The position numbers and the translations under genes were made by a program. 64,000 nt of DNA from Halalkalibacter krulwichiae (GTDB lineage Bacteria > Bacillota > Bacilli > Bacillales > Bacillaceae_D), in assembly GCF_002109385.1 (NCBI RefSeq), contig NZ_CP020814.1:2627501-2691500 (forward strand). Reading direction: 5' to 3'. Below, piece after piece: positions 40,286-50,384 of this stretch. The notes beneath the pieces were generated by a model. That model saw only the letters and a program-made list of their open reading frames with translations. It was not told the DNA's origin and did no database searches. Position 1 is the stretch's first letter. The number at the start of each line of letters is the position of its first letter.

Positions 40286-41485
40286 TCATTTTAAGTTTTT
40301 TATTCGATCTTCTTGACTAACAATATCCGTTACACGCACTCCGAAATTTTCATCAATAACGACAACTTCTCCTTTAGCAATTAACTTTTGATTCACGAGA
40401 ATATCAACAGGCTCTCCAGCTAATTTATCTAGTTCTATAATCGAACCTTGTGTGAATTCAAGAATTTCTTTAATCGATCGTTTCGTTCTTCCTAACTCAA
40501 CAGTCACTTGAAGCGGAATATCAAGTAGCATATTCAAGTTATTCGACTCTTGATTAGTCAGTCTAGGATTTTCAAACGTTGAAAATGCGGCGGGCTGAAC
40601 ATCAATCTCTCTTTGCATTGCAGAAGCATTGCCGATATGCTGATTACCACGTTGGTCATAAATCTGTTCAGTCTTCGGAGACGCAAGACTAGGTCGCGCG
40701 ACATCAATTCTGTCTGAATGTTCTTGATGGATTATTTCGCTTATTGACTCTTCTTCATATTTAATAGATAAATCATCCGTTTGTTCACTTGGAGGACTCA
40801 TTAATTCATGTACTAAACCTTTTGCAAAAGACACTGTAATTAATTGCATTATATTAGAATCAATCAAGTTCCCAACTTTTAATCGGAATGATACCTTAAT
40901 AAGGATGTCTTCCTGTGGCAGCTGAATAGTCCCTTCATCCTTTTTCAAATCCATTAAGTTGATTCCTGGAGGAGAAATATCAACTTTTTTATTAAATATC
41001 GTAGACATCGAAGTTGAAGCAGAACCCATCATCTGATTCATCGCCTCTTGAACAGCACTTATATGCATATCAGTTAAGTCCATTAAAGGGTCAGTGCCAT
41101 CTCCCCCTAGCATTAAATCGGCAATTATTGCCGCATCTTTCGTCTTAATAACTAGGAGGTTTGTTCCTTCGAACCCTTCCGTATATTGAACATGAACAGC
41201 AACATGTGGATGTGGGAATTCCGATTCAAGTTTATCTCTCTTTATAATAGAAAGCATAGGTGTTGTGATTTCTACTTTTTGGTTTAATAATGTTGATAGT
41301 GCAGTTGCCGCGCTCCCAAAAGAGATATTTCCAATTTCCCCTAAAGTATCTTGTTCAATTTCTGAAATATAATCGGAAAGCTTTAAGTCAAGGCTTCCTT
41401 TACTGATGGTTTCCTCTTCATCATCACCAGTCACTCCTGCTAAAAGCGCATTAATTTCTTCTTGGGAAAGCATATCATCATTCAT
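40286..41485 (-). CDS. fliY: Flagellar motor switch phosphatase FliY
   Basis: 399 aa. N-terminal CheY-binding-like motif MLSQEEINALLAG, a CheC-like phosphatase domain with two active helices (EQDTLGEIGNISFGSAATA; MHISAVQEAMNQMMGSASTS), a variable linker, and a C-terminal FliN/SpoA domain (DIPLQVTVELGRTKRSIKE). It is a switch component that also dephosphorylates CheY-P. The ATG at 41485 is 9 bases after GAGGAGG; an ATG two codons earlier is possible. Overlaps the fliM stop. Confidence 0.95.
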   Translation of the reverse strand: MNDDMLSQEEINALLAGVTGDDEEETISKGSLDLKLSDYISEIEQDTLGEIGNISFGSAATALSTLLNQKVEITTPMLSIIKRDKLESEFPHPHVAVHVQYTEGFEGTNLLVIKTKDAAIIADLMLGGDGTDPLMDLTDMHISAVQEAMNQMMGSASTSMSTIFNKKVDISPPGINLMDLKKDEGTIQLPQEDILIKVSFRLKVGNLIDSNIMQLITVSFAKGLVHELMSPPSEQTDDLSIKYEEESISEIIHQEHSDRIDVARPSLASPKTEQIYDQRGNQHIGNASAMQREIDVQPAAFSTFENPRLTNQESNNLNMLLDIPLQVTVELGRTKRSIKEILEFTQGSIIELDKLAGEPVDILVNQKLIAKGEVVVIDENFGVRVTDIVSQEDRIKNLK

Positions 41486-42470
41486 GCTCATTTGCCTCCT
41501 CAACTATTTCTGTCACTTGGACAGCAATCTGATTCTTCATTTTTCCTGGCTGTGCATTAAACTTATGTTCGCCTCCAACAAGTACGGACAAAGGCTTATC
41601 AATCGCTTGGTTTAATTCAATTACATCTCCCACTCCGAGCTGTAAAAATTCTTGTATCGAAATTTCAGAACGCCCCAATTCAGCTTGAACTATTAATGGT
41701 GCCCTTCTAATTTTGTTTTCAATATTCTCTATTTCTTCAGATAGCCTTTGCTTTTTCTTTTCCTGCATCCAATAGTGGACCGAAAGTTTTGGCAATATCT
41801 CTTCTAGAACAACATGCGGTAAGCAAATATTAATCATTCCAGACGTTTCTGCAATTGTAGTTGAAAGAGATATGACAACTACCGTTTCATTCGGCGATAC
41901 CATTTGTAAAAATTGTGGATTCACTTCTAAATCCTCCATTACAGGATCTAGTTCAATTACAGAACTCCAAGCCACCTGGAAACTATCGATCGTCCGTTGA
42001 AATAACTGTGTCATAATCCGAGTTTCAATTTCGGTTAAATTTTCAACCTTATTTATGCTAACCCCTCTACCCCCTAACAACCGATCGAGCATTGCATAAG
42101 CAATATTAGGGTTAACTTCCATTAACAACCTTCCTTCTAAAGGATAAGGTTCAAAGACATTAAGTATTGTCATTTTAGGAATTGATCGGATGAATTCCTC
42201 ATATGGAAGTTGATCTACTGACGTTACTGAAATTTGGACATATGTTCGAAGTTGAGCAGAAAAGTAAGTCGTTAATAACCTCGCGAAGTTTTCATGTATT
42301 CTTGATAAACTTCTTATCTGGTCTTTTGAAAACCGTAACGCTCTTTTAAAGTCGTATACCTTTACTTTTTTCTCATTTTCTTCTTTTTTGAGTTCGTCAG
42401 CATTCATTTCACCAGTAGAAAGTGCCGATAAAAGGGCATCTATTTCTCCCTGTGACAAAACATCAGCCAA
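41478..42470 (-). CDS. fliM: Flagellar motor switch protein FliM
   Basis: 330 aa C-ring protein. N-terminal CheY-P docking peptide DVLSQGEIDALLSAL, CheC-like middle domain, and C-terminal SpoA domain (IVQAELGRSEISIQEFLQL). A TTG start at 42470 (MADVLSQ) is chosen, 8 bases after GAGG; the alternative GTG nine bases upstream overlaps the SD. The intact docking peptide implies a CheY is made somewhere in the cell. Confidence 0.96.
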   Translation of the reverse strand: MADVLSQGEIDALLSALSTGEMNADELKKEENEKKVKVYDFKRALRFSKDQIRSLSRIHENFARLLTTYFSAQLRTYVQISVTSVDQLPYEEFIRSIPKMTILNVFEPYPLEGRLLMEVNPNIAYAMLDRLLGGRGVSINKVENLTEIETRIMTQLFQRTIDSFQVAWSSVIELDPVMEDLEVNPQFLQMVSPNETVVVISLSTTIAETSGMINICLPHVVLEEILPKLSVHYWMQEKKKQRLSEEIENIENKIRRAPLIVQAELGRSEISIQEFLQLGVGDVIELNQAIDKPLSVLVGGEHKFNAQPGKMKNQIAVQVTEIVEEANEHE

Positions 42471-42497
42471 GATCCTCACCTCTCTATCTCATTACTC

Positions 42498-42929
42498 TTA
42501 CTGTATCACCCATGTTGTCGTATAAACTTGTATCACTTGCCCTTCTTGCATTAATTGATTAATCTCCTTTCTAATATCATCCTCGAATTCAGCTATCCCT
42601 TCTGGACCAGCTAATCCACTCGCTTTCCTTCCGGAGAGCGCACGTAAGATGATATTATTCACTTGGAAATCCCGTTTTTGAATTTCTTTTAGAGCTTTTT
42701 TATTATCTACATGAATCCGAAATGATGCTCGAATGAAATCATCTGATAATAAATTAGTCGTAATCTCTTTTGTATCAAATGAATGGGCAATAATTTCTTC
42801 AATCGTTGGCGGAGCGTCTGGAACAGGTTGATTCGTATAATTAGTTATTAGGACAAAAGCTACCACTCCAACAAGTGTTAAGGAGCCGAGAATAAGTAAC
42901 ATAATGTTGACAAGTTTATTTTTAAACAA
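42498..42929 (-). CDS. fliL: Flagellar basal body-associated protein FliL
   Basis: 143 aa, one N-terminal membrane segment (IMLLILGSLTLVGVVAFVLI) followed by a periplasmic-side FliL domain. Associates with stators and the basal body. TTG start directly after the flbD stop, with GAGGAG 6 bases upstream. Confidence 0.93.
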   Translation of the reverse strand: MFKNKLVNIMLLILGSLTLVGVVAFVLITNYTNQPVPDAPPTIEEIIAHSFDTKEITTNLLSDDFIRASFRIHVDNKKALKEIQKRDFQVNNIILRALSGRKASGLAGPEGIAEFEDDIRKEINQLMQEGQVIQVYTTTWVIQ

Positions 42930-43142
42930 TCAAGACTCCTCCACTTCTTTGTACATACTAATAAGACCGATCTGTAAAAATTGCTGATTAATTCTTTTTT
43001 TAACTTCCTCAATCTCAGTACGGACAACAATCTTTTTTCCACTTACTAACGTAATTGTTGTATCCGGCAAAGATTCAATTTGTTCGATTAACATGACATT
43101 AAGTAAAAAAGGCTGGCCGTTTAAACGAATGAGTTCAATCAT
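42930..43142 (-). CDS. swrD: FlbD family protein (SwrD)
   Basis: 70 aa FlbD-like protein (IELIRLNGQPFLLNVMLIEQIE, TLVSGKKIVVRTEIEEV). In B. subtilis SwrD (YlzI) raises flagellar torque and supports swarming. Sits between the hook gene and fliL as in B. subtilis; it abuts fliL. No strong SD is seen. Confidence 0.9.
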   Translation of the reverse strand: MIELIRLNGQPFLLNVMLIEQIESLPDTTITLVSGKKIVVRTEIEEVKKRINQQFLQIGLISMYKEVEES

Positions 43143-43202
43143 ACATTGAATGGACTAGAGCGAACTCTAGCCCACCCCCTCTCTTAAAAAATTGATCTAG
43201 TA

Positions 43203-44114
43203 TTATCGTTTCAAATTAACTAGCTCTTGAAGAATTTCATCCGATGTTGTAATAATTCGTGTATTCGCTTGGAATCCTCTCTGAGCTACAATCATCTCAG
43301 TAAACTCTTCTGACAAATCAACATTAGCCATTTCTAATGTACCTGCTACAAGTGCTCCTGTACCAGCTGCCCCTAACTGAGGAATGGAAATATAAGCGCC
43401 AAGATTGGCAAACCCGTTCAATGTCATATTTGTTCCTTGTATATTCCCTGAGTTTGCAGAAGCCGCGTATAAATTATTCCCTGTCTTTTGTAGACCTTCT
43501 GGATTTGAGAATTTAGCTAATCCAATCTGACCAGCAACTTGAAGACCACCATTATTTATGAACATAACCTTGCCATCAGCACCAACACTAAAACTTTGTG
43601 CATCAGCCGGAATTCTAATTCGCCCTAAAGCACCCTCAGTGGCATCAAAATCATCGACTGATTGAAAAGAAGCATCACCATTAGGTCTTACTCCCATTAA
43701 ATAAAGACCATCAGAATTAACAATGTAACCCTCTTGATCTAAATAAAAGTTTCCTGCACGTGTATAAGAGAATTCTCCAACACCTGTAACAGGGCTTGGT
43801 CCAACAACAAAATAACCATCACCTGAAATTCCTAAATCTAGTTCTCTTCCAGTATTTTGTAGACTTCCTTGAGTATGAATAGTATCAATTGAAGCGATTT
43901 GCATCCCCAGACCAACCTGTCTCGCGTTAACTCCCCCTAGGTTTTGTCCTGGCCCTGTTGCACCAGCCATTTGTTGACTCACCATATCTTTAAAGGTTGT
44001 ACGACCTTTTTTAAAGCCAAATGTATTTACGTTTGCAATATTATTACCAATTGTATCTAATTTCGTTTGCATATTTTGCATACCGGAAATCCCTGAATAC
44101 ATTGAACGTAGCAT
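43203..44114 (-). CDS. flgE: Flagellar hook protein FlgE (FlgG-like)
   Basis: 303 aa with the rod/hook N-terminal motif (MLRSMYSGISGMQNMQTKLD, NIANVNTFGFKKGRTTF) and C-terminal helix (ANVDLSEEFTEMIVAQRGFQ). In B. subtilis the gene at this site (once called flgG) is the hook gene flgE, 264 aa; this copy has a longer central region. FlgG-type annotation is the main alternative name. Confidence 0.93.
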   Translation of the reverse strand: MLRSMYSGISGMQNMQTKLDTIGNNIANVNTFGFKKGRTTFKDMVSQQMAGATGPGQNLGGVNARQVGLGMQIASIDTIHTQGSLQNTGRELDLGISGDGYFVVGPSPVTGVGEFSYTRAGNFYLDQEGYIVNSDGLYLMGVRPNGDASFQSVDDFDATEGALGRIRIPADAQSFSVGADGKVMFINNGGLQVAGQIGLAKFSNPEGLQKTGNNLYAASANSGNIQGTNMTLNGFANLGAYISIPQLGAAGTGALVAGTLEMANVDLSEEFTEMIVAQRGFQANTRIITTSDEILQELVNLKR

Positions 44115-44182
44115 ATGTTTTCCTCCTCATTCTGCCGCTTCCATCAATCCGCAGCTAAAAGACCTCCCAGAAGGGTCCAGTC

Positions 44183-44560
44183 CTAATCAATTAAAATGGT
44201 TCCATTAATATTTGTAAATATTTGTGACTTTGCTTCATCACGATTTAGAACAGTAATCACCGTATTATTTTGAGCACTAACTACAAGAGCAGCATCTTGA
44301 GTTATGACAAGAGAATCTTTAACACCTTTTATTCTAGCCTCTTTCACCTTCTCTTGAATTGCCAACCATTTTTCTGCTGAAAAATCAATTCCCCTTGTAT
44401 CCATTCTGTACTGTGCATGCTTACTAATCTTTAAAACACTTGAATTCCTTATTTCATTGTTTAAAAAGTTATGAAAGGAAACTGTTTGTTGCTGATTGAC
44501 ATTTCGTCGAGTAGGCTTTGGCAGCGAATAGATAGATTGAGTCGAAATTCTCGAATCCAT
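44183..44560 (-). CDS. TIGR02530-type flagellar operon protein
   Basis: 125 aa. The core KISKHAQYRMDTRGIDFSAE and KGVKDSLVITQDAALVVSAQN matches the small flagellar operon protein family found between flgD and flgE in Firmicutes. Function is not established. The ATG at 44560 has AAGGAAGTGG upstream; an earlier in-frame start would overlap it. Confidence 0.85.
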   Translation of the reverse strand: MDSRISTQSIYSLPKPTRRNVNQQQTVSFHNFLNNEIRNSSVLKISKHAQYRMDTRGIDFSAEKWLAIQEKVKEARIKGVKDSLVITQDAALVVSAQNNTVITVLNRDEAKSQIFTNINGTILID

Positions 44561-44594
44561 TTGACCACTTCCTTCCACCAAGCCGAACTTATTC

Positions 44595-45050
44595 TTATTT
44601 AGTCTCTGCTTTGCTAACTTGTACTACTTGTTCATTACTGATCCAACGCCCATCATCTAGTTGAATTCTTAACTGACCATCCTTTTCAAGCCGAACAGAC
44701 GTTACAACACTTTCAACATCTTCCGTTTTCGTACGATATTCATCAATTGGCACTTGACGTTGCCATTGAATTTTCTTTCCGATTAACTCACTATGTTGCA
44801 CTAAATTTTGACTCGACTGGATTGACACAAACCTTTGCATCGCTTGATTCATATTGGTCATTTGTTCTAATGTTGAAAATTGAGCCATTTGAGCAATGAA
44901 TTCACGATCATCCATTGGGTTTGATGGATCTTGATTTTGGAGTTGTGTAATTAAAATTTTAAGAAAATCATCTTTCCCTAAAATTCCTTGATTATTGCTT
45001 TGCGTTTTCGTCTGGGTTTCTAAACGATACCCTTCATGAATAGTTGTCAT
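44595..45050 (-). CDS. flgD: Flagellar hook capping protein FlgD
   Basis: 151 aa, the short Bacillus form. N-terminal motif [28 protein letters not shown] is diagnostic. It caps the growing hook. The long C-terminal domains of proteobacterial FlgD are absent, as in B. subtilis (140 aa). Follows fliK after 8 bases. Confidence 0.95.
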   Translation of the reverse strand: MTTIHEGYRLETQTKTQSNNQGILGKDDFLKILITQLQNQDPSNPMDDREFIAQMAQFSTLEQMTNMNQAMQRFVSIQSSQNLVQHSELIGKKIQWQRQVPIDEYRTKTEDVESVVTSVRLEKDGQLRIQLDDGRWISNEQVVQVSKAETK

Positions 45051-45058
45051 AGTATCAC

Positions 45059-46204
45059 CTATATTTCTTCATTAAATCTAGCTTCTTCTAATAGTTGATG
45101 GAATACCGGTAACTGATCTTGATCTTGAGCGTCTTCTTCTCTTTCATTTCCACCACTAGATGATTCTTTTTCTCTTTCCTTTTGTTCATCCAGGTTTTGT
45201 TGAGTAACCTCAATACGATCAACTTGAAGCTGTAGTTGGATAAATGCCTGGCGCAATTGAGTAATCTGAGATTCAATCAAGTCCCTAACAGCATGGTTTC
45301 CAGTTGTAATTTGAGCTGTAATGGATCCATCTAATTGAGTTAAGTGAATATGAAGCCGACCTAAATGAGCTGGAAATAATTTAATTGTAAAAGTATTCAT
45401 ATTACCTTGGTTTTGCGTAAACACACCACGTTTCAAAAACGAATGAAATTGCCGCAAAAACTGTTGTGCCTGAACCTCTTTAGGTAAACGATCACCTATA
45501 TACATGACAGCCTGTTCTGTTTTCAACTGAAGGTGACCGACCTCATGTCCATTTGAATGATTCTTAACTATATTTGAAGGTAAAGGATCTGAGACAGATA
45601 ATTTTAAATCTAATAGTGACTTATTATTTTCCTGGGAATCTAACAATTGTTCCTTCGGTTGGTTTCGCTCCATAAATAATCTAAATTGCTGAATGATTTC
45701 TTTTGTAGAGTTCGTATCTGATAAATCAATTCCGAGAACCTTATTCGATAGTCCACTTAACGCTATTGATAAATCCATTTTCTCTGTATGTGAATGAGAA
45801 TGGGTATTTTGACTAACTTTTGAAGAAACAATCATTGATAAAATGAATTGACCGACATCTGAAAGAGTGTGAACACCTTCATTATCACTAACAGGGGATT
45901 GCAGTACATTGTGAATTATGTCATCCAATTCAGGTGCTAGAATTTGTAACAGTGACGTAATCTCTTCATCGGCTTCAAATGAGATATCATCCATCTCTTG
46001 ATTCAATTGAATCAGTTCGTTTAAGAACTCCGATAATGACGTTGTTTTCTCTTCGAATTCAGAAGGTCCATCCCTCTTACTAACAGCCGTTTCCTGCCCT
46101 AGTATTTGTGCAAAAGAGCGATCGCTTTCTACTTTTGTTGGATTGTTCACTCTAATGAGTGAACTCGAACCACTTGTCCCAATATAAATGGCAGTATCTG
46201 TCAA
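45059..46204 (-). CDS. fliK: Flagellar hook-length control protein FliK
   Basis: 381 aa. Poorly conserved N-terminal part and a conserved C-terminal FLK domain ([40 protein letters not shown]). It measures hook length and triggers export switching through FlhB. TTG start at 46204 follows GGAGGTGA by about 9 bases. The highly charged tail ([18 protein letters not shown]) is typical. Confidence 0.92.
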   Translation of the reverse strand: MTDTAIYIGTSGSSSLIRVNNPTKVESDRSFAQILGQETAVSKRDGPSEFEEKTTSLSEFLNELIQLNQEMDDISFEADEEITSLLQILAPELDDIIHNVLQSPVSDNEGVHTLSDVGQFILSMIVSSKVSQNTHSHSHTEKMDLSIALSGLSNKVLGIDLSDTNSTKEIIQQFRLFMERNQPKEQLLDSQENNKSLLDLKLSVSDPLPSNIVKNHSNGHEVGHLQLKTEQAVMYIGDRLPKEVQAQQFLRQFHSFLKRGVFTQNQGNMNTFTIKLFPAHLGRLHIHLTQLDGSITAQITTGNHAVRDLIESQITQLRQAFIQLQLQVDRIEVTQQNLDEQKEREKESSSGGNEREEDAQDQDQLPVFHQLLEEARFNEEI

Positions 46205-46226
46205 CCAATTTCACCTCCTTCTAGAA

Positions 46227-46793
46227 TTATTGATTTGCTAATTGCGTTATAAGATTTGCTGCTAATTCGCTATCCATCTTTGCCAAGATTCCGGCGCGTA
46301 CTTCAATTGAGATCTGAGATAAGTGTAAAAGAGCATCTTCATCCGATAATTGTTCTATAATAGCAGCTGCATTTTTAGTAGACATTGCTTCATAAGTCCT
46401 TGCTAAGTCTTTCAATTCTTGAACTTCAGATTCAAGTCGTGCTTCTTCAATAGCTGCTTTATGCTCAATTTGAGCTTGTTCATCACTTAACTTTTTTATC
46501 TCTTCTTCTCGCTCATTTAATGTCACTTGCAGACGGTCTACTTCAGCCTCTAGCTTTTGTATCGTCTCATTTAGATACTCAACATTTACCTCTTCTACCA
46601 CCTCTACTGCTTCATTCTCAAGTAATGAAGCAACTACCGGAATCTCACTACCATATGCCTTCGCTTTATCCAAAACATTAACTCCGAGAAGAGATAAAAT
46701 GACACTAAATAAAATAACCGCAAAAATAACGGGAATACACACTACGAGAAAAAACCACTGAAATTTACTATGTCCTTTTGAAGTTTCACTCAT
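46227..46793 (-). CDS. ylxF: YlxF, MotE-like flagellar operon membrane protein
   Basis: 188 aa. One N-terminal membrane segment (FQWFFLVVCIPVIFAVILFS), a long coiled coil (about residues 65-130), and an MgtE-N-like C-terminal domain (AIIEQLSDEDALLHLSQI). Related proteins include MotE-type stator chaperones. The start at 46793 is chosen over a TTG nine codons upstream because GGTGA precedes it. Confidence 0.86.
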   Translation of the reverse strand: MSETSKGHSKFQWFFLVVCIPVIFAVILFSVILSLLGVNVLDKAKAYGSEIPVVASLLENEAVEVVEEVNVEYLNETIQKLEAEVDRLQVTLNEREEEIKKLSDEQAQIEHKAAIEEARLESEVQELKDLARTYEAMSTKNAAAIIEQLSDEDALLHLSQISIEVRAGILAKMDSELAANLITQLANQ

Positions 46794-46806
46794 AAAATCA
46801 CCATAC

Positions 46807-47244
46807 CTATCGATTTGCAAACAATCGAAGTGATAACTCGTCCATGTTTATCAGTTCAACCCGCTTTTCTTCTTCATTAAATTGTTCTTCCTTAATTTGT
46901 TTCATTTTTTCATATTTTTTAAGTTCAGTAGATTTCGTAATATAAACCTGTTGCTTTTGATTCATTTTTTCTCTTGCTACTTGCGTTGCACGTTGCTTAT
47001 GCTCGATCTCCTGTTGTAACTGTAGAATTTTCATTTGATTTTGTTGTAGATGATAAATGGATGTTCCACTTGAGACTTGCTTTCGTGCATAATCTTCAAG
47101 CTGTTCTTTCCACTTAAGTAGTTCGTATAGTTCAGTAGCAATATGTTCAAATTGATTAACTGCTTCTTGATATTCAACTTGTACCGTATTTTTCTCCTGT
47201 TCTCTTACTTGCATTATTTTTTGCAACGTGAACTGAAATGCCAT
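46807..47244 (-). CDS. fliJ: Flagellar export chaperone FliJ
   Basis: 145 aa, almost entirely coiled coil, starting MAFQFTLQKIMQVREQEKN, the typical FliJ opening. It contacts the FliI ATPase ring and FlhA. AGAGGTGG precedes the ATG, which lies one base after the fliI stop. Confidence 0.93.
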   Translation of the reverse strand: MAFQFTLQKIMQVREQEKNTVQVEYQEAVNQFEHIATELYELLKWKEQLEDYARKQVSSGTSIYHLQQNQMKILQLQQEIEHKQRATQVAREKMNQKQQVYITKSTELKKYEKMKQIKEEQFNEEEKRVELINMDELSLRLFANR

Positions 47245-47245
47245 A

Positions 47246-48565
47246 CTACTGTCCACCTCTTCCGAACTCATTAATTAATTTTTCCACAGCTTGATTCAAT
47301 GTTATGACTTCATCCGTCGCTTGTTTAATAAACGCAATAATCTTTGGGTACATCTGAATCGCTTCGTCTACCTCTCTTGAAGTCCCTCTTTTATAGGCAC
47401 CTATATTAATTAAATCCTCGTTTTCATTGTAGATCGACAAATAGCTTCTAAGTTGTTCTGCTGCAAACTTGTGCTGATCATCAACAATATCTGCCATGAC
47501 CCTGCTAACACTTTTCAAAACATTAATCGCCGGAAATTGACCTTTATTGGCTAATTTACGATCCAAAACCAAATGCCCGTCCAATATTCCCCTTACCGCA
47601 TCAGCTATTGGCTCATTCATATCATCGCCATCGACAAGTACTGTATAAAAAGCAGTAATCGAACCACGCTTATTTGTACCTGATCGTTCTAATAACTTTG
47701 GCAACATAGCAAATACAGATGGTGTATACCCTTTTGATGTTGGCGGTTCCCCAATTGCAAGACCTATTTCACGTTGTGCCATTGCAAACCTCGTTACCGA
47801 ATCCATCATTAGATTGACATGAAGCCCTTGATTTCTAAAATATTCAGCTACTGCGGTTGCGGTCATTGCACCTTTTATCCGCATAAGAGCGGGTTGATCT
47901 GAAGTAGCGACAACTAATACCGTTTTACTCATACCTGCCTTACCTAAATCTCTTTCAATAAAGTCTTGGACTTCTCTGCCTCTTTCACCAATAAGGGCAA
48001 TCACATTGATATCGGCGGCTGAATTTCTTACTAGCATTGAGAGCAATGTACTTTTCCCTACACCGCTACCGGCAAAAATTCCAATGCGTTGTCCTTTCCC
48101 TACTGTAAATAACGAATCAATCACTCTAACTCCAAGAGACATCTTTTCAGTAATTCGCGGTCTCGATAAAGGATCTGGTGGGGCATTGTCTGTAGGAAAA
48201 GACATCAGCCCCTTTGGTAGAGAGGTTTCTGTCATTATGTCGCCACAACCATTTATAACTTTCCCGATCAATCCGACCCCAACTTTTATTTGGAGTGGCT
48301 TGCCTGTCGCCTCTACTAAACTCCCTGGAGAAATATCTGTCGTGCCATCTAGTGGCATTAATAACACATTCTCATCTTTAAATCCGACAACTTCTGCTTT
48401 TACTTTTGTTTTTTTGGTTTTACCAACAATGATATAACATAAGTCCCCTATCGAAGCTTGAGGCCCTTTCGATTCAATTGTTAAGCCTACTACACGTGTT
48501 ACTTTCCCGTACCACTTATAAGGAGATAAAGAAGGAATTGAATCAATTAACGCACTAACTTTCAT
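47246..48565 (-). CDS. fliI: Flagellum-specific export ATPase FliI
   Basis: 439 aa, F1-beta-like ATPase of the type III export apparatus. Walker A FAGSGVGKSTLLSM, the ALIGERGREVQDFIE segment, and VNLMMDSVTRFAMAQREIGLA (Walker B region) are clear. Overlaps the fliH stop by 11 bases. Confidence 0.97.
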   Translation of the reverse strand: MKVSALIDSIPSLSPYKWYGKVTRVVGLTIESKGPQASIGDLCYIIVGKTKKTKVKAEVVGFKDENVLLMPLDGTTDISPGSLVEATGKPLQIKVGVGLIGKVINGCGDIMTETSLPKGLMSFPTDNAPPDPLSRPRITEKMSLGVRVIDSLFTVGKGQRIGIFAGSGVGKSTLLSMLVRNSAADINVIALIGERGREVQDFIERDLGKAGMSKTVLVVATSDQPALMRIKGAMTATAVAEYFRNQGLHVNLMMDSVTRFAMAQREIGLAIGEPPTSKGYTPSVFAMLPKLLERSGTNKRGSITAFYTVLVDGDDMNEPIADAVRGILDGHLVLDRKLANKGQFPAINVLKSVSRVMADIVDDQHKFAAEQLRSYLSIYNENEDLINIGAYKRGTSREVDEAIQMYPKIIAFIKQATDEVITLNQAVEKLINEFGRGGQ

Positions 48566-49367
48566 AAATGCCCTCCTGAACCATCTCCAATAATTGCGCT
48601 TTGAGAACTTCTAGCTGCTTGTCTACTGTCGCTTCAATACGACCATATTTGGTTTCAATCACGCACCCATGCTTCATCAAACCTGCATCGGGATAAATAA
48701 AAAGATTCTCGGTATGACTTAATAGCTGTTCGAGTTCCTCTTTTTGATTTGTTGTATATTCAAACCAATCTGGATGAACAAAAATTCTAACCTTTTCATG
48801 CTCTCGCACTTCCGTTATAACTTGCCGTAAGAGCGCTCCCCACACATGAGAGTTTCCCTCTAATTGCAGATCGATCATTCGTTTCGTGAGCGCACAAGCC
48901 ACCTCAATAATCACAGGATCAGCTGACTCAATCGTTCGCTCATAATCTTTTTCTGATTGAACAATAACTGAATGGGCTTGTTCAATTAATTTATTGTAAG
49001 CTCGAAACCCTTCATTCTGACCCTCTACATAACCAGCCTCATAACCTTGCTTTTTCGCTTCCGCCTTTAAAACCTCAATTTCTTCAACTGCACTTTGACG
49101 AGCAACCTCAACTTGTTTCAATAAATTTCGGGCTTCTTGTTCTGCTTCAGCAATCAATTGGTTTGCTTTTGCTTGAGCTGCAGCAAGTTCAGCTTCCGTT
49201 TTCTTATTTACCTCTTCATTGTTTGTAAAGTGGTTAGGTTGTTCATTTGGCGCAAGACGATCATCAATTCTATTGAAGATTCCTTCTTCGAACAGATTAC
49301 GTATCATAATTTGTTTTTTATCATTTGAATTAGAACTTGTATAAAGTGATTTAATAACCCTAGACAA
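48555..49367 (-). CDS. fliH: Flagellar assembly protein FliH
   Basis: 270 aa regulator and stalk of the FliI ATPase. Coiled-coil middle (about residues 60-120) and the C-terminal V/A-ATPase subunit E-like domain (IEVACALTKRMIDLQLEG). The TTG at 49367 is preferred: GGAGG from the fliG end lies upstream and the start reads MSRVIKSLY; longer in-frame starts lie within fliG. Overlaps fliG by 8 bases. Confidence 0.92.
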   Translation of the reverse strand: MSRVIKSLYTSSNSNDKKQIMIRNLFEEGIFNRIDDRLAPNEQPNHFTNNEEVNKKTEAELAAAQAKANQLIAEAEQEARNLLKQVEVARQSAVEEIEVLKAEAKKQGYEAGYVEGQNEGFRAYNKLIEQAHSVIVQSEKDYERTIESADPVIIEVACALTKRMIDLQLEGNSHVWGALLRQVITEVREHEKVRIFVHPDWFEYTTNQKEELEQLLSHTENLFIYPDAGLMKHGCVIETKYGRIEATVDKQLEVLKAQLLEMVQEGIYES

Positions 49368-50373
49368 TGATATCGTCTCCTCCACCACGAGCGATAATAA
49401 TTTCACCAGCTTCTTCAAGTCTGCGAATTACTGCAACAATACGAGATTGTGCTTCCTCCACATCACGTAACCGAACAGGTCCCATAAACTCCATTTCATC
49501 TTTAAATGTTTCCGCCATCCGTTGAGACATATTAGTAAAGACAATCTCTTTCACTTCTTCACTTGCAACCTTCAGTGAAAGCTGTAAATCTTCATTCTCA
49601 ACATCTCTAATAACCCTTTGAATCGAGCGATTATCTAGAGTGACGATATCTTCAAATACAAACATACGTTTCTTAATCTCTTCAGCAAGCTCAGGATCTT
49701 GGATCTCTAGAGCATCCAAAATTGTCCGCTCAGTAGCCCTGTCAACACTATTTAAAACTTCCACAACCGCTTCAATTCCACCAGCATCCGTATAATCTTG
49801 TGTAACAGTTGCAGATAGTTTTTGTTCCAAGATAGACTCAACTTCATTAACAATTTCTGGTGATGTGCTATCCATCAATGCAATTCGCTTCGCTACATCT
49901 GCTTGCACCTCTTGTGGTAGTTCAGATAAAATTTGTCCAGCTTGAACAGATTCAAGATAAGACAAAATTAAGGCAATTGTTTGCGGATGTTCATTTTGAA
50001 TAAAGTTTAAAATTTGAGATGGGTCGGCTTTTCTTGCAAAATCAAAAGGGCGTACTTGTAATGTAGATGTTAAGCGATTAATAATCGCCATAGCATCTTC
50101 TTCGCCTAATGCTTTTTCTAATATGCTTTTTGCGTAACCAATTCCACCTTGAGCAATATAATCCTGTGCTAATACTAACGAATGAAATTGTTCAAGAATC
50201 TCATCTTTCATTCCACTATCTACTTTGCGTACATTAGCAATTTCAAGGGTTAACTGCTCAATTTCTTCTTCAGATAAATGCTTATAGACTTGAGCTGAGA
50301 CATCAGGTCCTAGAGAAATAAGTAGGATTGCCGCCTTCTGTTTCCCTGTTAACCCTTTGTTTGTTGTAGCCAC
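49360..50373 (-). CDS. fliG: Flagellar motor switch protein FliG
   Basis: 337 aa. Rotor protein linking the MS-ring to the C-ring and bearing the charged torque helix (LDNRSIQRVIRDVENEDL). LTGKQKAAILLISLGPDVSAQV at the N-terminus and the EHPQTIALILSYL motif in the middle domain are diagnostic. Confidence 0.97.
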   Translation of the reverse strand: MATTNKGLTGKQKAAILLISLGPDVSAQVYKHLSEEEIEQLTLEIANVRKVDSGMKDEILEQFHSLVLAQDYIAQGGIGYAKSILEKALGEEDAMAIINRLTSTLQVRPFDFARKADPSQILNFIQNEHPQTIALILSYLESVQAGQILSELPQEVQADVAKRIALMDSTSPEIVNEVESILEQKLSATVTQDYTDAGGIEAVVEVLNSVDRATERTILDALEIQDPELAEEIKKRMFVFEDIVTLDNRSIQRVIRDVENEDLQLSLKVASEEVKEIVFTNMSQRMAETFKDEMEFMGPVRLRDVEEAQSRIVAVIRRLEEAGEIIIARGGGDDIIV

Positions 50374-50384
50374 TTTTATCCCTC